From Sedimentisphaera sp050251615 (GTDB lineage Bacteria > Planctomycetota > Phycisphaerae > Sedimentisphaerales > Sedimentisphaeraceae), in assembly GCA_050251615.1 (NCBI GenBank), contig JBFWMM010000009.1, forward strand, positions 9,787 to 73,786: a stretch of DNA of 64,000 bases. The letters are read 5' to 3'. The position numbers were made by a program, and so were the translations under genes. Under the pieces are notes generated by a model. The model searched no databases. It was not told the origin of the DNA and was given only the letters and a program-made list of their open reading frames with translations. Of this stretch, positions 1 to 11,335 are shown piece after piece. Every line of letters begins with the position of its first letter. Position 1 is the first letter of the stretch.

Positions 1-84
1 GATGATGACGAATTTGCCGCGCTCAAAGAAGAGCTCGCGGCTGTCGGTGGCATAGAAACACAGTCGATGGTGTTCAGTCACTGA
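1..84 (+). CDS. C-terminal end of an unidentified protein (partial)
   Basis: Only the last 27 codons and a TGA stop lie inside the window; the frame is open from the first base. The tail (EFAALKEELAAVGGIETQSM) has the acidic helix followed by a short beta strand seen at the end of several small regulatory domains, including Lrp/AsnC-type ligand-binding domains, but this is too short to assign a family. A GC-rich hairpin with a T-containing tail follows 26 bases after the stop, consistent with the end of a transcription unit. Confidence 0.5.
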   Translation, partial: DDDEFAALKEELAAVGGIETQSMVFSH

Positions 85-109
85 GATAAGCTTTAAGCGA
101 TAAGCATAA

Positions 110-143
110 AAGAACACCGGTCAGAAATGGCGGGTGTTCTTGT
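110..143 (+). terminator. Hairpin terminator after the partial gene
   Basis: AAGAACACC (110-118) pairs with GGTGTTCTT (133-141). The run of T is short. The loop and right arm (TCAGAAATGGCGGGTGTT) are shared almost exactly with the nifJ terminator at 1606-1629 on the other strand. Confidence 0.5.
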
Positions 144-279
144 CGTTATGTTTATATTTAACCGCGGAGTTTTTTGAATCTTGAATCTGCTATCAATAAT
201 TCTCTCTGCGTCCTCGGCACCCTCGGCGGTTGCATTTTCTCTCTGTGAGCTGAATTTGTAACTTGGAGCCAGGGAAATG

Positions 280-1311
280 CTACTGCTTTTTTGCCCAGCC
301 GGCGCCGAGCTGTCCACAGGCGGCTTTGATTGCGCGCCCTCTTCTGTAACGGATATGCGTTTCGATTCCCGCCTTTTCGAGCACTTCGGAAAATGCTTTG
401 ATGGTATCTGGGCTACTCGCCTCAAATTCGCTGCCGGGGTACGGGTTGAATTCTATGAGATTCACGTTGCACTTAATCGAATTGAGCAGTCTTGCGAGGG
501 CTGAAGCGTCTGCCGGCGTATCGTTTACGCCCGCCATCATACAGTATTCGATGGTTATGCGCCTGCCGGTCTTTTTGTAGTAGTTCCTCACAGACTCAAA
601 CAGCGTTTTTAAGCCGTAACGCGCGGCGATAGGCATCAAGGCTACGCGGGACTGCTCCCTGGGCGAATGCAGGCTGACTGCCAGGCGGAACTGCTGCTCC
701 ACCTCGGCGAATTTATCAATCTCGGCAGGCATGCCGCAGGTGCTTATGGTAATGTGCCTGGCCCCGACATTCGCGCCGGAGGGGTGATTGAGAAGCATCG
801 CAGCCTTCATAACGCTGTCGTAGTTGTCGAATGGCTCTCCCATACCCATAAAAACTACATTGCTTATCTTGCCGTCAATCTCACTGACCGCATAGAACTG
901 TTCAAGTATCTCGCCGGTGGAGAGGTCTCCGGCGAAGCCCATCTTCGCTGTCGCGCAAAACTCGCATCCCATCTTACAGCCTACCTGCGATGACAGGCAG
1001 ATTGTGCGGCGGCCGTCATCGGTGAGCAGGGCCGTTTCAAAGCGCTTGCCCGCTGCGGTCTCGAAGAGGTACTTCTTTGTGCCGTCGGGGTCCTGTTCGC
1101 TCGTAACGAGGGTGAGCGTGCTGATAAAGGCGCCGTCTGCAATAAGGACATCGCGCAGTGCCGCGGAGATGGGGGTAATCAGGTTTATATCGACGACGTG
1201 TTTCTCGTGTATGAAGCTGAATATGTATTTGGCGTGGAATTTCTTGCCACCCGATTCAAGCACGAGATCGGTAAGCTCTTCGAGCGTGAGTGATTTAAGG
1301 TCTGTCTTCAT
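280..1311 (-). CDS. rlmN: 23S rRNA (adenine-2503-C2)-methyltransferase RlmN
   Basis: Radical SAM methyltransferase that puts a methyl group on C2 of A2503 in 23S rRNA (and A37 of some tRNAs in relatives). The protein has the radical SAM cluster motif CKMGCEFC, the glycine-rich MGMGEPFDNYD motif, SLHSP, and the C-terminal RYRRGRAIKAACGQL segment with the catalytic cysteine, all typical of RlmN. I chose the ATG at 1311 (343 residues, normal length, start MKTDLKSLT); the open frame extends upstream to 1404 but the added residues do not look like the family. No strong Shine-Dalgarno is visible before the ATG. It is monocistronic, converging on the partial gene at the window start. Identification is secure, the exact start less so. 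Confidence 0.95.
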   Translation of the reverse strand: MKTDLKSLTLEELTDLVLESGGKKFHAKYIFSFIHEKHVVDINLITPISAALRDVLIADGAFISTLTLVTSEQDPDGTKKYLFETAAGKRFETALLTDDGRRTICLSSQVGCKMGCEFCATAKMGFAGDLSTGEILEQFYAVSEIDGKISNVVFMGMGEPFDNYDSVMKAAMLLNHPSGANVGARHITISTCGMPAEIDKFAEVEQQFRLAVSLHSPREQSRVALMPIAARYGLKTLFESVRNYYKKTGRRITIEYCMMAGVNDTPADASALARLLNSIKCNVNLIEFNPYPGSEFEASSPDTIKAFSEVLEKAGIETHIRYRRGRAIKAACGQLGAGWAKKQ

Positions 1312-1597
1312 TGATGTTTGCTTTAAGAAAAAGAGTTTACTAAGGCAAATGCGCTGACGCCTTGCCACAAAGTTGTATTTTAGTTTAATCTCAATCTTCG
1401 GCAAGGCATTTTATGATTCAACCGAGGAAAGAAAATCAGGCCGTGCGGTGCGCAGGGGCAATAATTGAAAATGACATATCCAAAACTGTAAAAATCTGTG
1501 CTTCGGTGCCCTCCTGGCTCATACATTTTGTTTGAATCTTTTTTCGCGTCTTTCGTGTCTTTCGTGAACTGAAAATGTAATTCAGGTAAAACGCGAT

Positions 1598-1631
1598 ATA
1601 AAAAAACACCCGCCATTTCTGACGGGTGTCC
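1598..1631 (-). terminator. Rho-independent terminator of nifJ
   Basis: On the minus strand ACACCCG (1629-1623) pairs with CGGGTGT (1612-1606), followed directly by a run of T (to 1600). It sits 33 bases after the nifJ stop. Confidence 0.85.
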
Positions 1632-1663
1632 TTATATGCTTTTATTGCTTAAAGCTCAGAGGT

Positions 1664-5209
<3,546 letters not shown>

Positions 5210-5268
5210 AAATTACTCCAAAGCGTTCGAGTATCATTTTAGTTTTTTAAGCTAACGTAACTTAAAAT

Positions 5269-5334
5269 CTTGAGCAGGCAGGCGCCGGTGAGCAGTTAGC
5301 GTACCGATACCGCCGACCTGTCTGAAAACTCAAG
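5269..5334 (-). ncRNA. Structured 5-prime leader hairpin of nifJ mRNA
   Basis: The 66 bases form a long imperfect hairpin. CTTGAG (5269-5274) pairs with CTCAAG (5329-5334), then AGGCAGG pairs with CCTGTCT with one wobble, with further inner pairing between CGGT and ACCG. The predicted start of transcription (about 5330) puts this hairpin at the very 5-prime end of the nifJ message. No clear T-run follows it, so it is not an ordinary terminator. It could stabilise the message or be a regulatory element; I do not recognise it as a known riboswitch. Confidence 0.4.
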
Positions 5335-5336
5335 AG

Positions 5337-5364
5337 ATTATACACTGTTCCGCACTTTTCGCAA
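5337..5364 (-). promoter_or_regulatory. Sigma-70-type promoter of nifJ
   Basis: On the minus strand a TTGCGA -35 box (5364-5359) and a perfect TATAAT -10 box (5342-5337) are separated by 16 bases. The position fits a start of transcription near 5330, about 120 bases before the nifJ ATG. Confidence 0.6.
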
Positions 5365-5551
5365 TTGCTTTTTGTTACATTTCTTCACATAAAGCCCTTT
5401 TGCAGCGGGCAAAGCACAAGCTGGTAAGAGCTGCGGCGGTATTGCAATCTCCAATAACGCCGGCGCAAACAGAATGCGCCGGTACCGGTTGGCGTTTGCG
5501 GGAGCGAGGGCGCGACGAATCGCGGCACTATTTGAGAATTTGCGTTTGATT

Positions 5552-5578
5552 TGTAACATTTCACCCGAGCTGTGCGTA
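5552..5578 (+). promoter_or_regulatory. Possible ECF-type promoter of the sigma/anti-sigma operon
   Basis: TGTAACA (5552-5558), then 16 bases, then CGTA (5575-5578). This resembles -35 (AAC-core) and -10 (CGT-core) elements used by ECF sigma factors and lies about 70 bases before the operon encoding such a factor, so self-activation is possible. The match is short and could be chance. Confidence 0.3.
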
Positions 5579-5647
5579 ACAGTTAACGAAGGCTTGATGA
5601 ACGGCATCGGGATTCGGAAAAAGTTTACCACGGAAAGGAATGTAAAA

Positions 5648-6598
5648 ATGAAAAAGACAAATTCAGCAATTCTGTTGGCAGTGATGCTTGCGACTGCTTG
5701 TTTTGCGGGAGCGGTTAAGAAAGATGACATCCCCGTAAGCTCGAAGTGGGTAGCGCATCTTGACTTTGACGGTTTCGTGCAGACTGATCTCTGGTCTATA
5801 CTCAAAGAAGATATTACCTCCGAACAACAGAGGCAAATCGATGCTGTTGCCGATATTATCGGATTTGACCCTATCAACGACCTCCATTCTCTGACTGTGT
5901 ACGGGAAAAACAACGATGATAACGACGCGGTGGTTGTTGTCCGTTGTAATGCAGACAAGGATAAAATCATTACCCTGCTCAAGCTGAGCGAAGACTACTC
6001 CGAAGAAGAAGCCGCCGGTACGACGCTGTACCACTGGACTGACAAAAAAGACAACAAAAAAAAGGTCGGCGCGTTTGCTGCTGACAACAAGATTGTCATT
6101 TCAGGGAGCAGGGCAAGGATTACCGAGTACCTGGATATGAAGTCTGACACCATCGCAAAGGCAAATGATAGTTCAATCGCAAAGCTTATCGATTCAGCGG
6201 GCAATCCGGTGTTGCTTGTTGCCGCCGCCGACCTTGAAGAGCTTGCCGAGGAAAAGACAAAAGATGATGTTCTTCTGCGTAATTCATCGTTTCTTGCGAT
6301 TCTCACCGGCGAAACAGACGGAAATATGTATTTTAATGTTGAGCTTACCGCGCAAACCGAAGAGACCGCTACGCAGTTTGAGCAGATGTACCAGGGCTTC
6401 AAGGCTCTTGTGTCTTTGCAGCACAGAGAAGATCCCGACGCAATGAGCTTTATCAACTCCGCCGTACTGAAGAAAGACGCCAACAAGCTTTCTTTCTCGA
6501 TTAAGTACCCATCGGCGAAGATAGCCGCTTTAATCAAAGAGAATGAACATAAGATACGTACAGATGCCCTGAAAGAATTGAATGAGTCTGCCGAATAA
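5648..6598 (+). CDS. Exported protein of unknown function, first gene of an ECF sigma operon
   Basis: A 316-residue protein with an N-terminal Sec signal peptide (MKKTNSAILLAVMLATACFAGA; likely cut after FAG or FAGA). I do not recognise the mature part. It is acidic, with alternating beta-rich stretches and a repeated style of segment ('NKIVISGSRARITEYLD', 'NPVLLVAAADLEELAE') that resembles proteins with repeated domains of the DUF3352 or periplasmic adhesin style, without a convincing signature. The start at 5648 is chosen because it opens the signal peptide and follows GGAAAGGAATG, a good ribosome site; the upstream open frame back to 5474 lacks these. The stop overlaps the next gene, a sigma factor, by 17 bases, so the two are probably translated together. 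A role as the sensed or protected envelope component of the sigma system is inference. Confidence 0.75.
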   Translation: MKKTNSAILLAVMLATACFAGAVKKDDIPVSSKWVAHLDFDGFVQTDLWSILKEDITSEQQRQIDAVADIIGFDPINDLHSLTVYGKNNDDNDAVVVVRCNADKDKIITLLKLSEDYSEEEAAGTTLYHWTDKKDNKKKVGAFAADNKIVISGSRARITEYLDMKSDTIAKANDSSIAKLIDSAGNPVLLVAAADLEELAEEKTKDDVLLRNSSFLAILTGETDGNMYFNVELTAQTEETATQFEQMYQGFKALVSLQHREDPDAMSFINSAVLKKDANKLSFSIKYPSAKIAALIKENEHKIRTDALKELNESAE

Positions 6599-7154
6599 AA
6601 ACCGGCTTACCGCACTTACAGACAATGAGCTTGCTCTGCTGTCCGCATCGGGCAGCAGGGCGGCTTTTAGCGAGATAGTCCGAAGATATACAGGCCCTCT
6701 TCTAACTTTTGCCTCTTCGCGCAGTATGAACATTTACGACGCGGAGGATATTGTACAGGAAACCTTTCTGAGGGCATTTAGCAGTATAAACGGCTTTGAC
6801 GAGACATATCCGCTCAAAAGCTGGCTCTTTACGATTGCCTATCGGTTGCTTGTGTCGGGGTACAGAAAAAAGAGGCCTTCTCTGCTCACAGAGGAACAAA
6901 CAGGCTCTCTTTTGCAGTTTGAGAGCAATGATTACGACTGGGTATGGGAAGAAGCAGGGAAAATGGGCATGGCGGATTTTTCGGTGCTCTGGCTCAAATA
7001 CAAGCAGGGGATGAGCATCAAGGAAATCGCGCGGATTTCAGGCAAATCCGAGCCTGCCACGCGCGTTATATTGCATAGAGCCCGCAAAAGGCTTAGTGAA
7101 TTGTTGCAACAGGTTGACGGCGAAGGAAACAGATCTGAAAGGGTAAAGCAATGA
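6582..7154 (+). CDS. ECF (sigma-70 family, group 4) RNA polymerase sigma factor
   Basis: 190 residues with the two-domain layout of extracytoplasmic function sigma factors. Region 2 (about 20-90) contains FSEIVRRYTGPLLTFA and the -10-recognition stretch YDAEDIVQETFLRAF, followed by LKSWLFTIAYRLL. Region 4 (about 135-180) has the helix-turn-helix KQGMSIKEIARISGKSEPATRVILHRARKRL. It redirects RNA polymerase to a small set of promoters. It overlaps the upstream exported-protein gene by 17 bases and the downstream anti-sigma gene by the 4-base ATGA. This gene order is the normal arrangement of a membrane-anchored sigma/anti-sigma pair, so it is probably held inactive by the next product until an envelope signal arrives. 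Confidence 0.92.
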   Translation: MSLPNKNRLTALTDNELALLSASGSRAAFSEIVRRYTGPLLTFASSRSMNIYDAEDIVQETFLRAFSSINGFDETYPLKSWLFTIAYRLLVSGYRKKRPSLLTEEQTGSLLQFESNDYDWVWEEAGKMGMADFSVLWLKYKQGMSIKEIARISGKSEPATRVILHRARKRLSELLQQVDGEGNRSERVKQ

Positions 7155-7693
7155 GTTGCGAATATAGAGTTTCGATTGAGCGCGAGTTTGACGAAGGCGG
7201 GGAAGTTGTCAGCGAGGAGCTGGTTGAGCATATCGCCGCCTGCGAAGAATGCCGGCAGTGGTATGAAAGCCTCAAGGCTGTTGACCGTCTGCTCACAGAA
7301 ACACCTTTTGATTTAAGTGTTTCTCAGGTCGGCAGCGTGGCGGATAGAATACAGCAGAATCTCGGCCTGAAAGAGCCTCCGGCTGTTTCAGGGGCAGGTC
7401 TGTTTAACAGCAGAGCCTTCAAATACGCCGCAACAATCGCGGTTGTAGCGGGCGCTTTATGGGCGCACATATACTTTTCTGCCACCTCTGACAGCCTTCC
7501 GCGGGCCGCTGATTACAATGTCATTGCAGAGATGAGCGGCTATATCCCGAAGATGAGCTTCAGCCCCGAAGAGATAGTGGATGAAAAAATAGACCATGTC
7601 GAAAACGACATATATGAGGCGGTGTCGTTTATTACAGGCTGCATCCCCACCGGCAACATCGAGCATGCGAAAACCGCGAAGAAGGATGTTTGA
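7151..7693 (+). CDS. Zinc-finger anti-sigma factor, single membrane span
   Basis: 180 residues. The N-terminal part has the HxxxCxxC zinc-binding signature of anti-sigma domains (HIAACEEC, about residues 26-33), then a soluble linker, one hydrophobic span (AATIAVVAGALWAHIYF, about 95-112), and a roughly 70-residue C-terminal part placed outside the cytoplasm. ZAS-type proteins bind and silence the partner ECF sigma factor. It starts inside the last codons of the sigma gene (ATGA overlap), strong evidence for co-translation. The extracytoplasmic part is acidic and has no recognisable sensor domain. Confidence 0.85.
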   Translation: MSCEYRVSIEREFDEGGEVVSEELVEHIAACEECRQWYESLKAVDRLLTETPFDLSVSQVGSVADRIQQNLGLKEPPAVSGAGLFNSRAFKYAATIAVVAGALWAHIYFSATSDSLPRAADYNVIAEMSGYIPKMSFSPEEIVDEKIDHVENDIYEAVSFITGCIPTGNIEHAKTAKKDV

Positions 7694-7790
7694 GTGATTT
7701 GCCGCAAGCGCCTCGAAATTGAAAGTTTAGCCCATGTTACCGAACGCCGGTTCACTATTACGGATTGTCGTAACGACCCCCACCAGCTCC

Positions 7791-7818
7791 GTAGAGACGC
7801 AGGATTTTGCGTCTCTAC
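7791..7818. repeat. Dispersed palindrome GTAGAGACGC...GCGTCTCTAC
   Basis: Perfect 10-base arms around an 8-base centre, between the convergent anti-sigma and thiC genes. A second copy with 9-base arms is at 31201-31222. Either could form a hairpin at a transcript end, but no T-run follows. Confidence 0.7.
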
Positions 7819-7884
7819 CATATCATTCTTAGCATAGGGCACGGGCGCGATGCCCCCGAGCCCCTACAAGCCGGTTCGCGCCGC

Positions 7885-9180
7885 CTACATACTGTCGCGG
7901 ATTTCTTTCGTTATACGCACGCTGCACCAGTCATGCCCGCACATGGAGCAGTAATCGGTGTCGTGCCTGGGCATTTCGCTGCCTTCGAGCGCTTCATCTT
8001 TCATCCTACGTGCGGTTTTAGGGTCGATAGAGAGGCGGATCTGTGTGTTCCAGTCGAGGTCTGCGCGCGCTTCGCTGAGTTTGCGGTCTCTGTCTGCCGC
8101 CCCGGGCAGGCCCCTTGCCACATCTCCGGCATGCGCGGCGATTTTCGATGCGATAACGCCCTGATGCACGTCATTCATATCGGGCAGGCCGAGGTGTTCG
8201 CGCGGTGTTACGTAGCAAAGGAAGCTTGCGCCGTAGTATGCCGCGGCTGTGCCGCCGATGGCGCTTGTGATGTGGTCGTAGCCCGGGGCGATGTCTGTTA
8301 CCAGCGGCCCGAGCACATAAAACGGTGCGCCCTTGCAGATTTCCTGCTGCATACGCATATTCTCTTCGATCTGGTTGAAGGGGACGTGCCCGGGCCCCTC
8401 CACCATCACCTGACACCCCCTCTCCCACGCTCTTTGCGTGAGCTCGCCGAGCGTACGAAGCTCAGCTATCTGCGCCTCGTCTGTCGCATCGGCGCCGCAT
8501 CCCGGGCGAAGCCCATCTCCGAGCGAGAAGCACACATCATACTCGCGCATAATATCGCAGATTTCGTCAAACAGCTCATACATGAGGTTCTGGCGGTTGT
8601 GGTGTATCATCCATTTGGCCGTAAGCGAGCCGCCTCGGGAAACAATCCCGCAAACGCGCTTCTTCGCAAGCGGCAGGTGCTCTTTGAGCAGGCCGGAATG
8701 AATCGTGAAGAAGTCCACGCCCTGCCTGGCCTGTTTCTCTATGATTTCAAGGACAATCTTTTCGTTTATCTCCTCAACGCTCCTGTCGATGATGGCCTCG
8801 TATATCGGTACGGTTCCAAACGGCACGGGGCACTGCTTTATCAGCTCGGTGCGAACGGCGTCAAGGTCGCCGCCTGTGCTGAGGTCCATAAGGGCATCTG
8901 CGCCCGCGTTCAGCGCTACGTTCATCTTCTCAACCTCTCCTGCGAGCCCCGAACGCACATTACTCATGCCGATATTCGCGTTTACCTTCGTGGTAACGAT
9001 TCGGCCGATAGCCCTCGGTTTCAGGTTCCAGGCGAGGTGGTTTATGTTGGCCGGTATCACGAGCCTTCCCGCGGCGAGCTCATCGCGAACGAGCTCCGCG
9101 CTCACGAATTCCTGTTCGGCGACAAACCTTACCGCCTCTGTTATCTCGCCCTTGCGGGCCCTTTCGAGCTGAGTCTGCAT
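7885..9180 (-). CDS. thiC: Phosphomethylpyrimidine synthase ThiC
   Basis: Radical SAM enzyme that turns 5-aminoimidazole ribotide into hydroxymethylpyrimidine phosphate, the pyrimidine half of thiamine. The 431 residues match the shorter bacterial ThiC class, which lacks the extra N-terminal domain of the roughly 630-residue form. Visible features are the PANINHLAWNLKPRAIGRIVTTKVNANIGMS-type N-terminal core, EGPGHVPFNQIEENM, and the C-terminal iron-sulphur motif CSMCGHDWC. The ATG at 9180 follows GCGAAAGGACAAAAAG. It is controlled by the TPP riboswitch and terminator directly upstream, so expression should fall when thiamine diphosphate is plentiful. No other thiamine gene is adjacent. Confidence 0.98.
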   Translation of the reverse strand: MQTQLERARKGEITEAVRFVAEQEFVSAELVRDELAAGRLVIPANINHLAWNLKPRAIGRIVTTKVNANIGMSNVRSGLAGEVEKMNVALNAGADALMDLSTGGDLDAVRTELIKQCPVPFGTVPIYEAIIDRSVEEINEKIVLEIIEKQARQGVDFFTIHSGLLKEHLPLAKKRVCGIVSRGGSLTAKWMIHHNRQNLMYELFDEICDIMREYDVCFSLGDGLRPGCGADATDEAQIAELRTLGELTQRAWERGCQVMVEGPGHVPFNQIEENMRMQQEICKGAPFYVLGPLVTDIAPGYDHITSAIGGTAAAYYGASFLCYVTPREHLGLPDMNDVHQGVIASKIAAHAGDVARGLPGAADRDRKLSEARADLDWNTQIRLSIDPKTARRMKDEALEGSEMPRHDTDYCSMCGHDWCSVRITKEIRDSM

Positions 9181-9210
9181 CTTTTTGTCCTTTCGCGCTC
9201 AAAGCGCAAA

Positions 9211-9252
9211 TAAAAAAGCGTTCCAACCCGGGGGAGCAGGGTGGAACGCTTC
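9211..9252 (-). terminator. Riboswitch-linked terminator in the thiC leader
   Basis: On the minus strand AAGCGTTCCA-CCC (9252-9240) pairs with GGG-TTGGAACGCTT, followed by six T to 9212. It lies between the TPP aptamer and the thiC ATG, the expected place for the expression platform of a transcription-terminating riboswitch. Confidence 0.9.
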
Positions 9253-9273
9253 AAAATTTTTCGTTAAAAATTT

Positions 9274-9356
9274 CAGCCTTCCCTACGCAGTCGCCAGCTG
9301 AGCTGGTCTGATCAGGTTCTAAGGGTATTTCTCAGGTAAATACCACCCCCGGCAAG
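9274..9356 (-). promoter_or_regulatory. TPP riboswitch (THI element) upstream of thiC
   Basis: The minus strand carries the conserved THI-box parts in order: GGGGGTGG at the 5-prime end, CTGAGAAATACCC, GAACCTGATCAGACCAG, and the closing CGTAGGGAAGG. These are the invariant binding-core sequences of the thiamine diphosphate aptamer. With TPP bound, the downstream hairpin should form and stop transcription before thiC. Confidence 0.95.
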
Positions 9357-9363
9357 ACGCAAT

Positions 9364-9392
9364 TTTATACTCTTTCAACGAGAATGCAACAA
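9364..9392 (-). promoter_or_regulatory. Likely promoter of thiC
   Basis: Minus strand TTGTTG (9392-9387), 17-base spacer, TATAAA (9369-9364). The predicted start of transcription coincides with the 5-prime edge of the TPP aptamer. Confidence 0.5.
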
Positions 9393-9394
9393 TG

Positions 9395-9492
9395 CAAATT
9401 CAAAATTCAAAATTCAAGATTCAAGAAAGGCTCGATTGAATCTTGAATTTTGAATCTTGAATTTTGAATCTTGAATTTTGAATCTTGAATTG
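9395..9492. repeat. Inverted and tandem AT-rich repeat
   Basis: A 14-base unit (GAATCTTGAATTTT) is repeated head to tail about three times and faces an inverted copy around a short centre (GAAAGGCTCGA), so the whole can fold into one long hairpin. A shorter version is at 36258-36302 and a fragment at 176-190. No gene is seen here; it lies between the thiC promoter and the deacetylase gene. Confidence 0.75.
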
Positions 9493-9580
9493 ATATTGCG
9501 CCTTGCCCGAAGCACAGGTTTGCCTAAAATGGATGTTCGGGAATATACTTGTAAACTGTTTTTTCAGAAGGACTTTCGCT

Positions 9581-10399
9581 ATGAGATTTATCATTGCCGC
9601 TTTTGCCACGATTATGCTCGCAGGATGTGGAGGAAGTTTCTGCGAAAAATATGCCGGAGCCGAACCAAAGCTGTGGGGTGAAACCCTGCCCGGCATCGAG
9701 AGATACCTGGACTACGGCGCCGACGAAAAGAAAATCTGCCTCACTCTCGACGCCTGCGGCTCAAAGGGCGACGGCTTCGACAAAGACATCATAGAATTCC
9801 TCGAATACGAAAAAATGCCCGCCACCCTCTTCATCAACAGCCGCTGGATAGAGAAAAACCCCGAGCAGTTTGAGCGCCTCGCGGCCAATCCGATTTTCGA
9901 CATCCAGAACCACGGCACAAGACACCTGCCCGCCAGCGTTGACGGCAAAAGCATATACGGCCTCGCCGGCACGGCAAACGCATGCGAGCTGGTTGAGGAG
10001 GTAAGCGGATGCGATGCGATGATTGAAGAGCTTACCGGCAAAAAGCCCACGTTCTTCCGCTCGGCCGCGGCGTTCTACGATGAATATGCCGTGGAAGTAA
10101 TCGGCAGGCTCGGCTATAAAATAGCGGGGTTCAGCGTGCTGGGAGACGCCGGCACAACCTATAATAGGGAGCAGGTCTATGACACCGTGCGGCAGGCGCA
10201 GGCAAACGACATCATCATCGCGCATATGAACCACCCCGAACGCGAAACCGCCGAGGGGCTAATCCCCGCGCTCATTGAGCTCAAGGCAATGGGCTATAAG
10301 ATGGTCGCGCTTTCGGAAAGCCCCACAACCCACAGCGCCCCGACCGGCTACACGCCCGCGGAGCGCAACCTGTCCATCGATATGAACAGCAGGAAATAA
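9581..10399 (+). CDS. Polysaccharide deacetylase family lipoprotein
   Basis: 272 residues. The N-terminus is a lipoprotein signal with lipobox LAGC (Cys16). The NodB-like domain starts at ICLTLDACGS, a variant of the usual TFDDG motif that keeps the metal-binding Asp, and has the paired histidines NHGTRH. Such enzymes remove N-acetyl or O-acetyl groups from cell wall or extracellular polysaccharides; the lipid anchor places it in the envelope. The start at 9581 is chosen for the signal peptide and the AGAAGGA ribosome site. The last 54 bases of the gene are duplicated at 11444-11498, where they are fused to a copy of the start of the helicase gene. The substrate cannot be told from the sequence. 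Confidence 0.85.
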   Translation: MRFIIAAFATIMLAGCGGSFCEKYAGAEPKLWGETLPGIERYLDYGADEKKICLTLDACGSKGDGFDKDIIEFLEYEKMPATLFINSRWIEKNPEQFERLAANPIFDIQNHGTRHLPASVDGKSIYGLAGTANACELVEEVSGCDAMIEELTGKKPTFFRSAAAFYDEYAVEVIGRLGYKIAGFSVLGDAGTTYNREQVYDTVRQAQANDIIIAHMNHPERETAEGLIPALIELKAMGYKMVALSESPTTHSAPTGYTPAERNLSIDMNSRK

Positions 10400-10410
10400 A
10401 AAGCAGCAGG

Positions 10411-10449
10411 ATGAGCTTTATTGTGAATGTGATATGGCCGATGGAGTAA
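10411..10449 (+). pseudogene. Possible remnant of a methyltransferase C-terminus
   Basis: Twelve codons ending FIVNVIWPME-stop resemble the end of the methyltransferase gene at 12206-13705 (FIESMIRPME-stop). The bases CCGATGGAGTAAAGA are identical in both places (10439-10453 and 13694-13708). In both cases the GGAG next to the stop can serve as ribosome site for the following ATG. The match is short, so a relic is likely but not proven. Confidence 0.35.
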
Positions 10450-10453
10450 AGAT

Positions 10454-11194
10454 ATGCATTTTTTGTTCATAGACGAATCCGGCACTATTCCGCCACACGA
10501 GAAATATAAGCCGGAAGACAAGTTTGTGCTTGGCGGGGTAATCATCTCGGAAGACACATGGTTCAAGATCAATTCTGACCTGGCTACCGTAAAGAAGGAC
10601 TATCACATTGACGGGGAAATCAAATGGAGATTCTTCCACAAACACAGAGATAAGCAGAATACCCTCTCACATTTGGAAAAAACCGCACTGGAGCAATTAA
10701 GGCTCGATATTTACTCCCTCATAACCAAATACAAGTCCATAAAGATAATTACAGTAGTTGCCGATGTACCAAGGTGCTATGAAAAAAAACATGTCTGTAA
10801 CGATGATGACCTTTATTGGTTTGCATACAAGAAACTTATAGAACGGTTTCAGTACTATCTGCAAGATTTGTCGCGGGAGGCAGGTATGAAGATGAACGGC
10901 GTTGCTGTTTGCGACCACAGAGAGAGGAAGCAGGATAAACGCCTTCAAGACATGCACTTTAAGATGACTTACGGAGACATGAATTATAAGTCCGAGTTGA
11001 ACAACATTGTAGAGGGATTGTTTATTGTGCCATCCCATTACAGCACTGGAATACAACTGGCAGACATGGTTGCAGGAGCTGTTTACAGGCTTTATTCCAA
11101 AGGGGACAGAACTTATTACGAGCTTATTAAGCCAAGTATAAGAAAAAGCCCGGCCGGAGATGTTGGCGGATATGGGATCGTGAGATTTGAATAA
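10454..11194 (+). CDS. DUF3800 domain protein
   Basis: 246 residues beginning with the family motif LFIDESGT, then FVLGGVII and DGEIKWRF, and a late aspartate motif in GIQLADMVAGAVYR. DUF3800 proteins are predicted to have an RNase H-like fold with acidic catalytic residues and occur often in defence islands and on mobile elements; their activity is not established. The ribosome site GGAGTAAAGAT comes from the possible methyltransferase remnant just upstream. The gene sits between relic sequences that also flank the truncated BRO-N gene in the restriction-modification locus, suggesting it is an exchangeable insert there. Confidence 0.85.
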   Translation: MHFLFIDESGTIPPHEKYKPEDKFVLGGVIISEDTWFKINSDLATVKKDYHIDGEIKWRFFHKHRDKQNTLSHLEKTALEQLRLDIYSLITKYKSIKIITVVADVPRCYEKKHVCNDDDLYWFAYKKLIERFQYYLQDLSREAGMKMNGVAVCDHRERKQDKRLQDMHFKMTYGDMNYKSELNNIVEGLFIVPSHYSTGIQLADMVAGAVYRLYSKGDRTYYELIKPSIRKSPAGDVGGYGIVRFE

Positions 11195-11201
11195 AAAAAG
11201 A

Positions 11202-11250
11202 CGCCGTGTCAGGATTGCTCCTAATCCTGCAATCTGACGCAGTCACGGCG
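11202..11250. repeat. Compact nested palindrome after the DUF3800 gene
   Basis: The outer arms CGCCGTG (11202-11208) and CACGGCG (11244-11250) enclose a second pairing of GTCAGGATTG with CAATCTGAC and a short inner AGGATT/AATCCT hairpin. On the minus strand it is followed by TCTTTTTTT, so it would act as a terminator in that direction, away from the gene it follows. It may be a relic hairpin of a mobile unit. Confidence 0.5.
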
Positions 11251-11335
11251 CAACTCTATTATACCACAGAAAAGTAATTTACAAGCATTTTTTTGAAATC
11301 TGACAAAAAAAACAAAGGCTAAGGAAACAGAAGTG

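Noticed and set aside
5460..5482. Perfect CCGGCGCA/TGCGCCGG hairpin as a terminator
   Set aside because: No run of T on either side, and no gene ends there.
7807..9213. 468-codon frame on the plus strand
   Set aside because: It is antisense to thiC, which is a complete and well-conserved gene; the frame also covers the riboswitch-thiC leader and resembles no protein.
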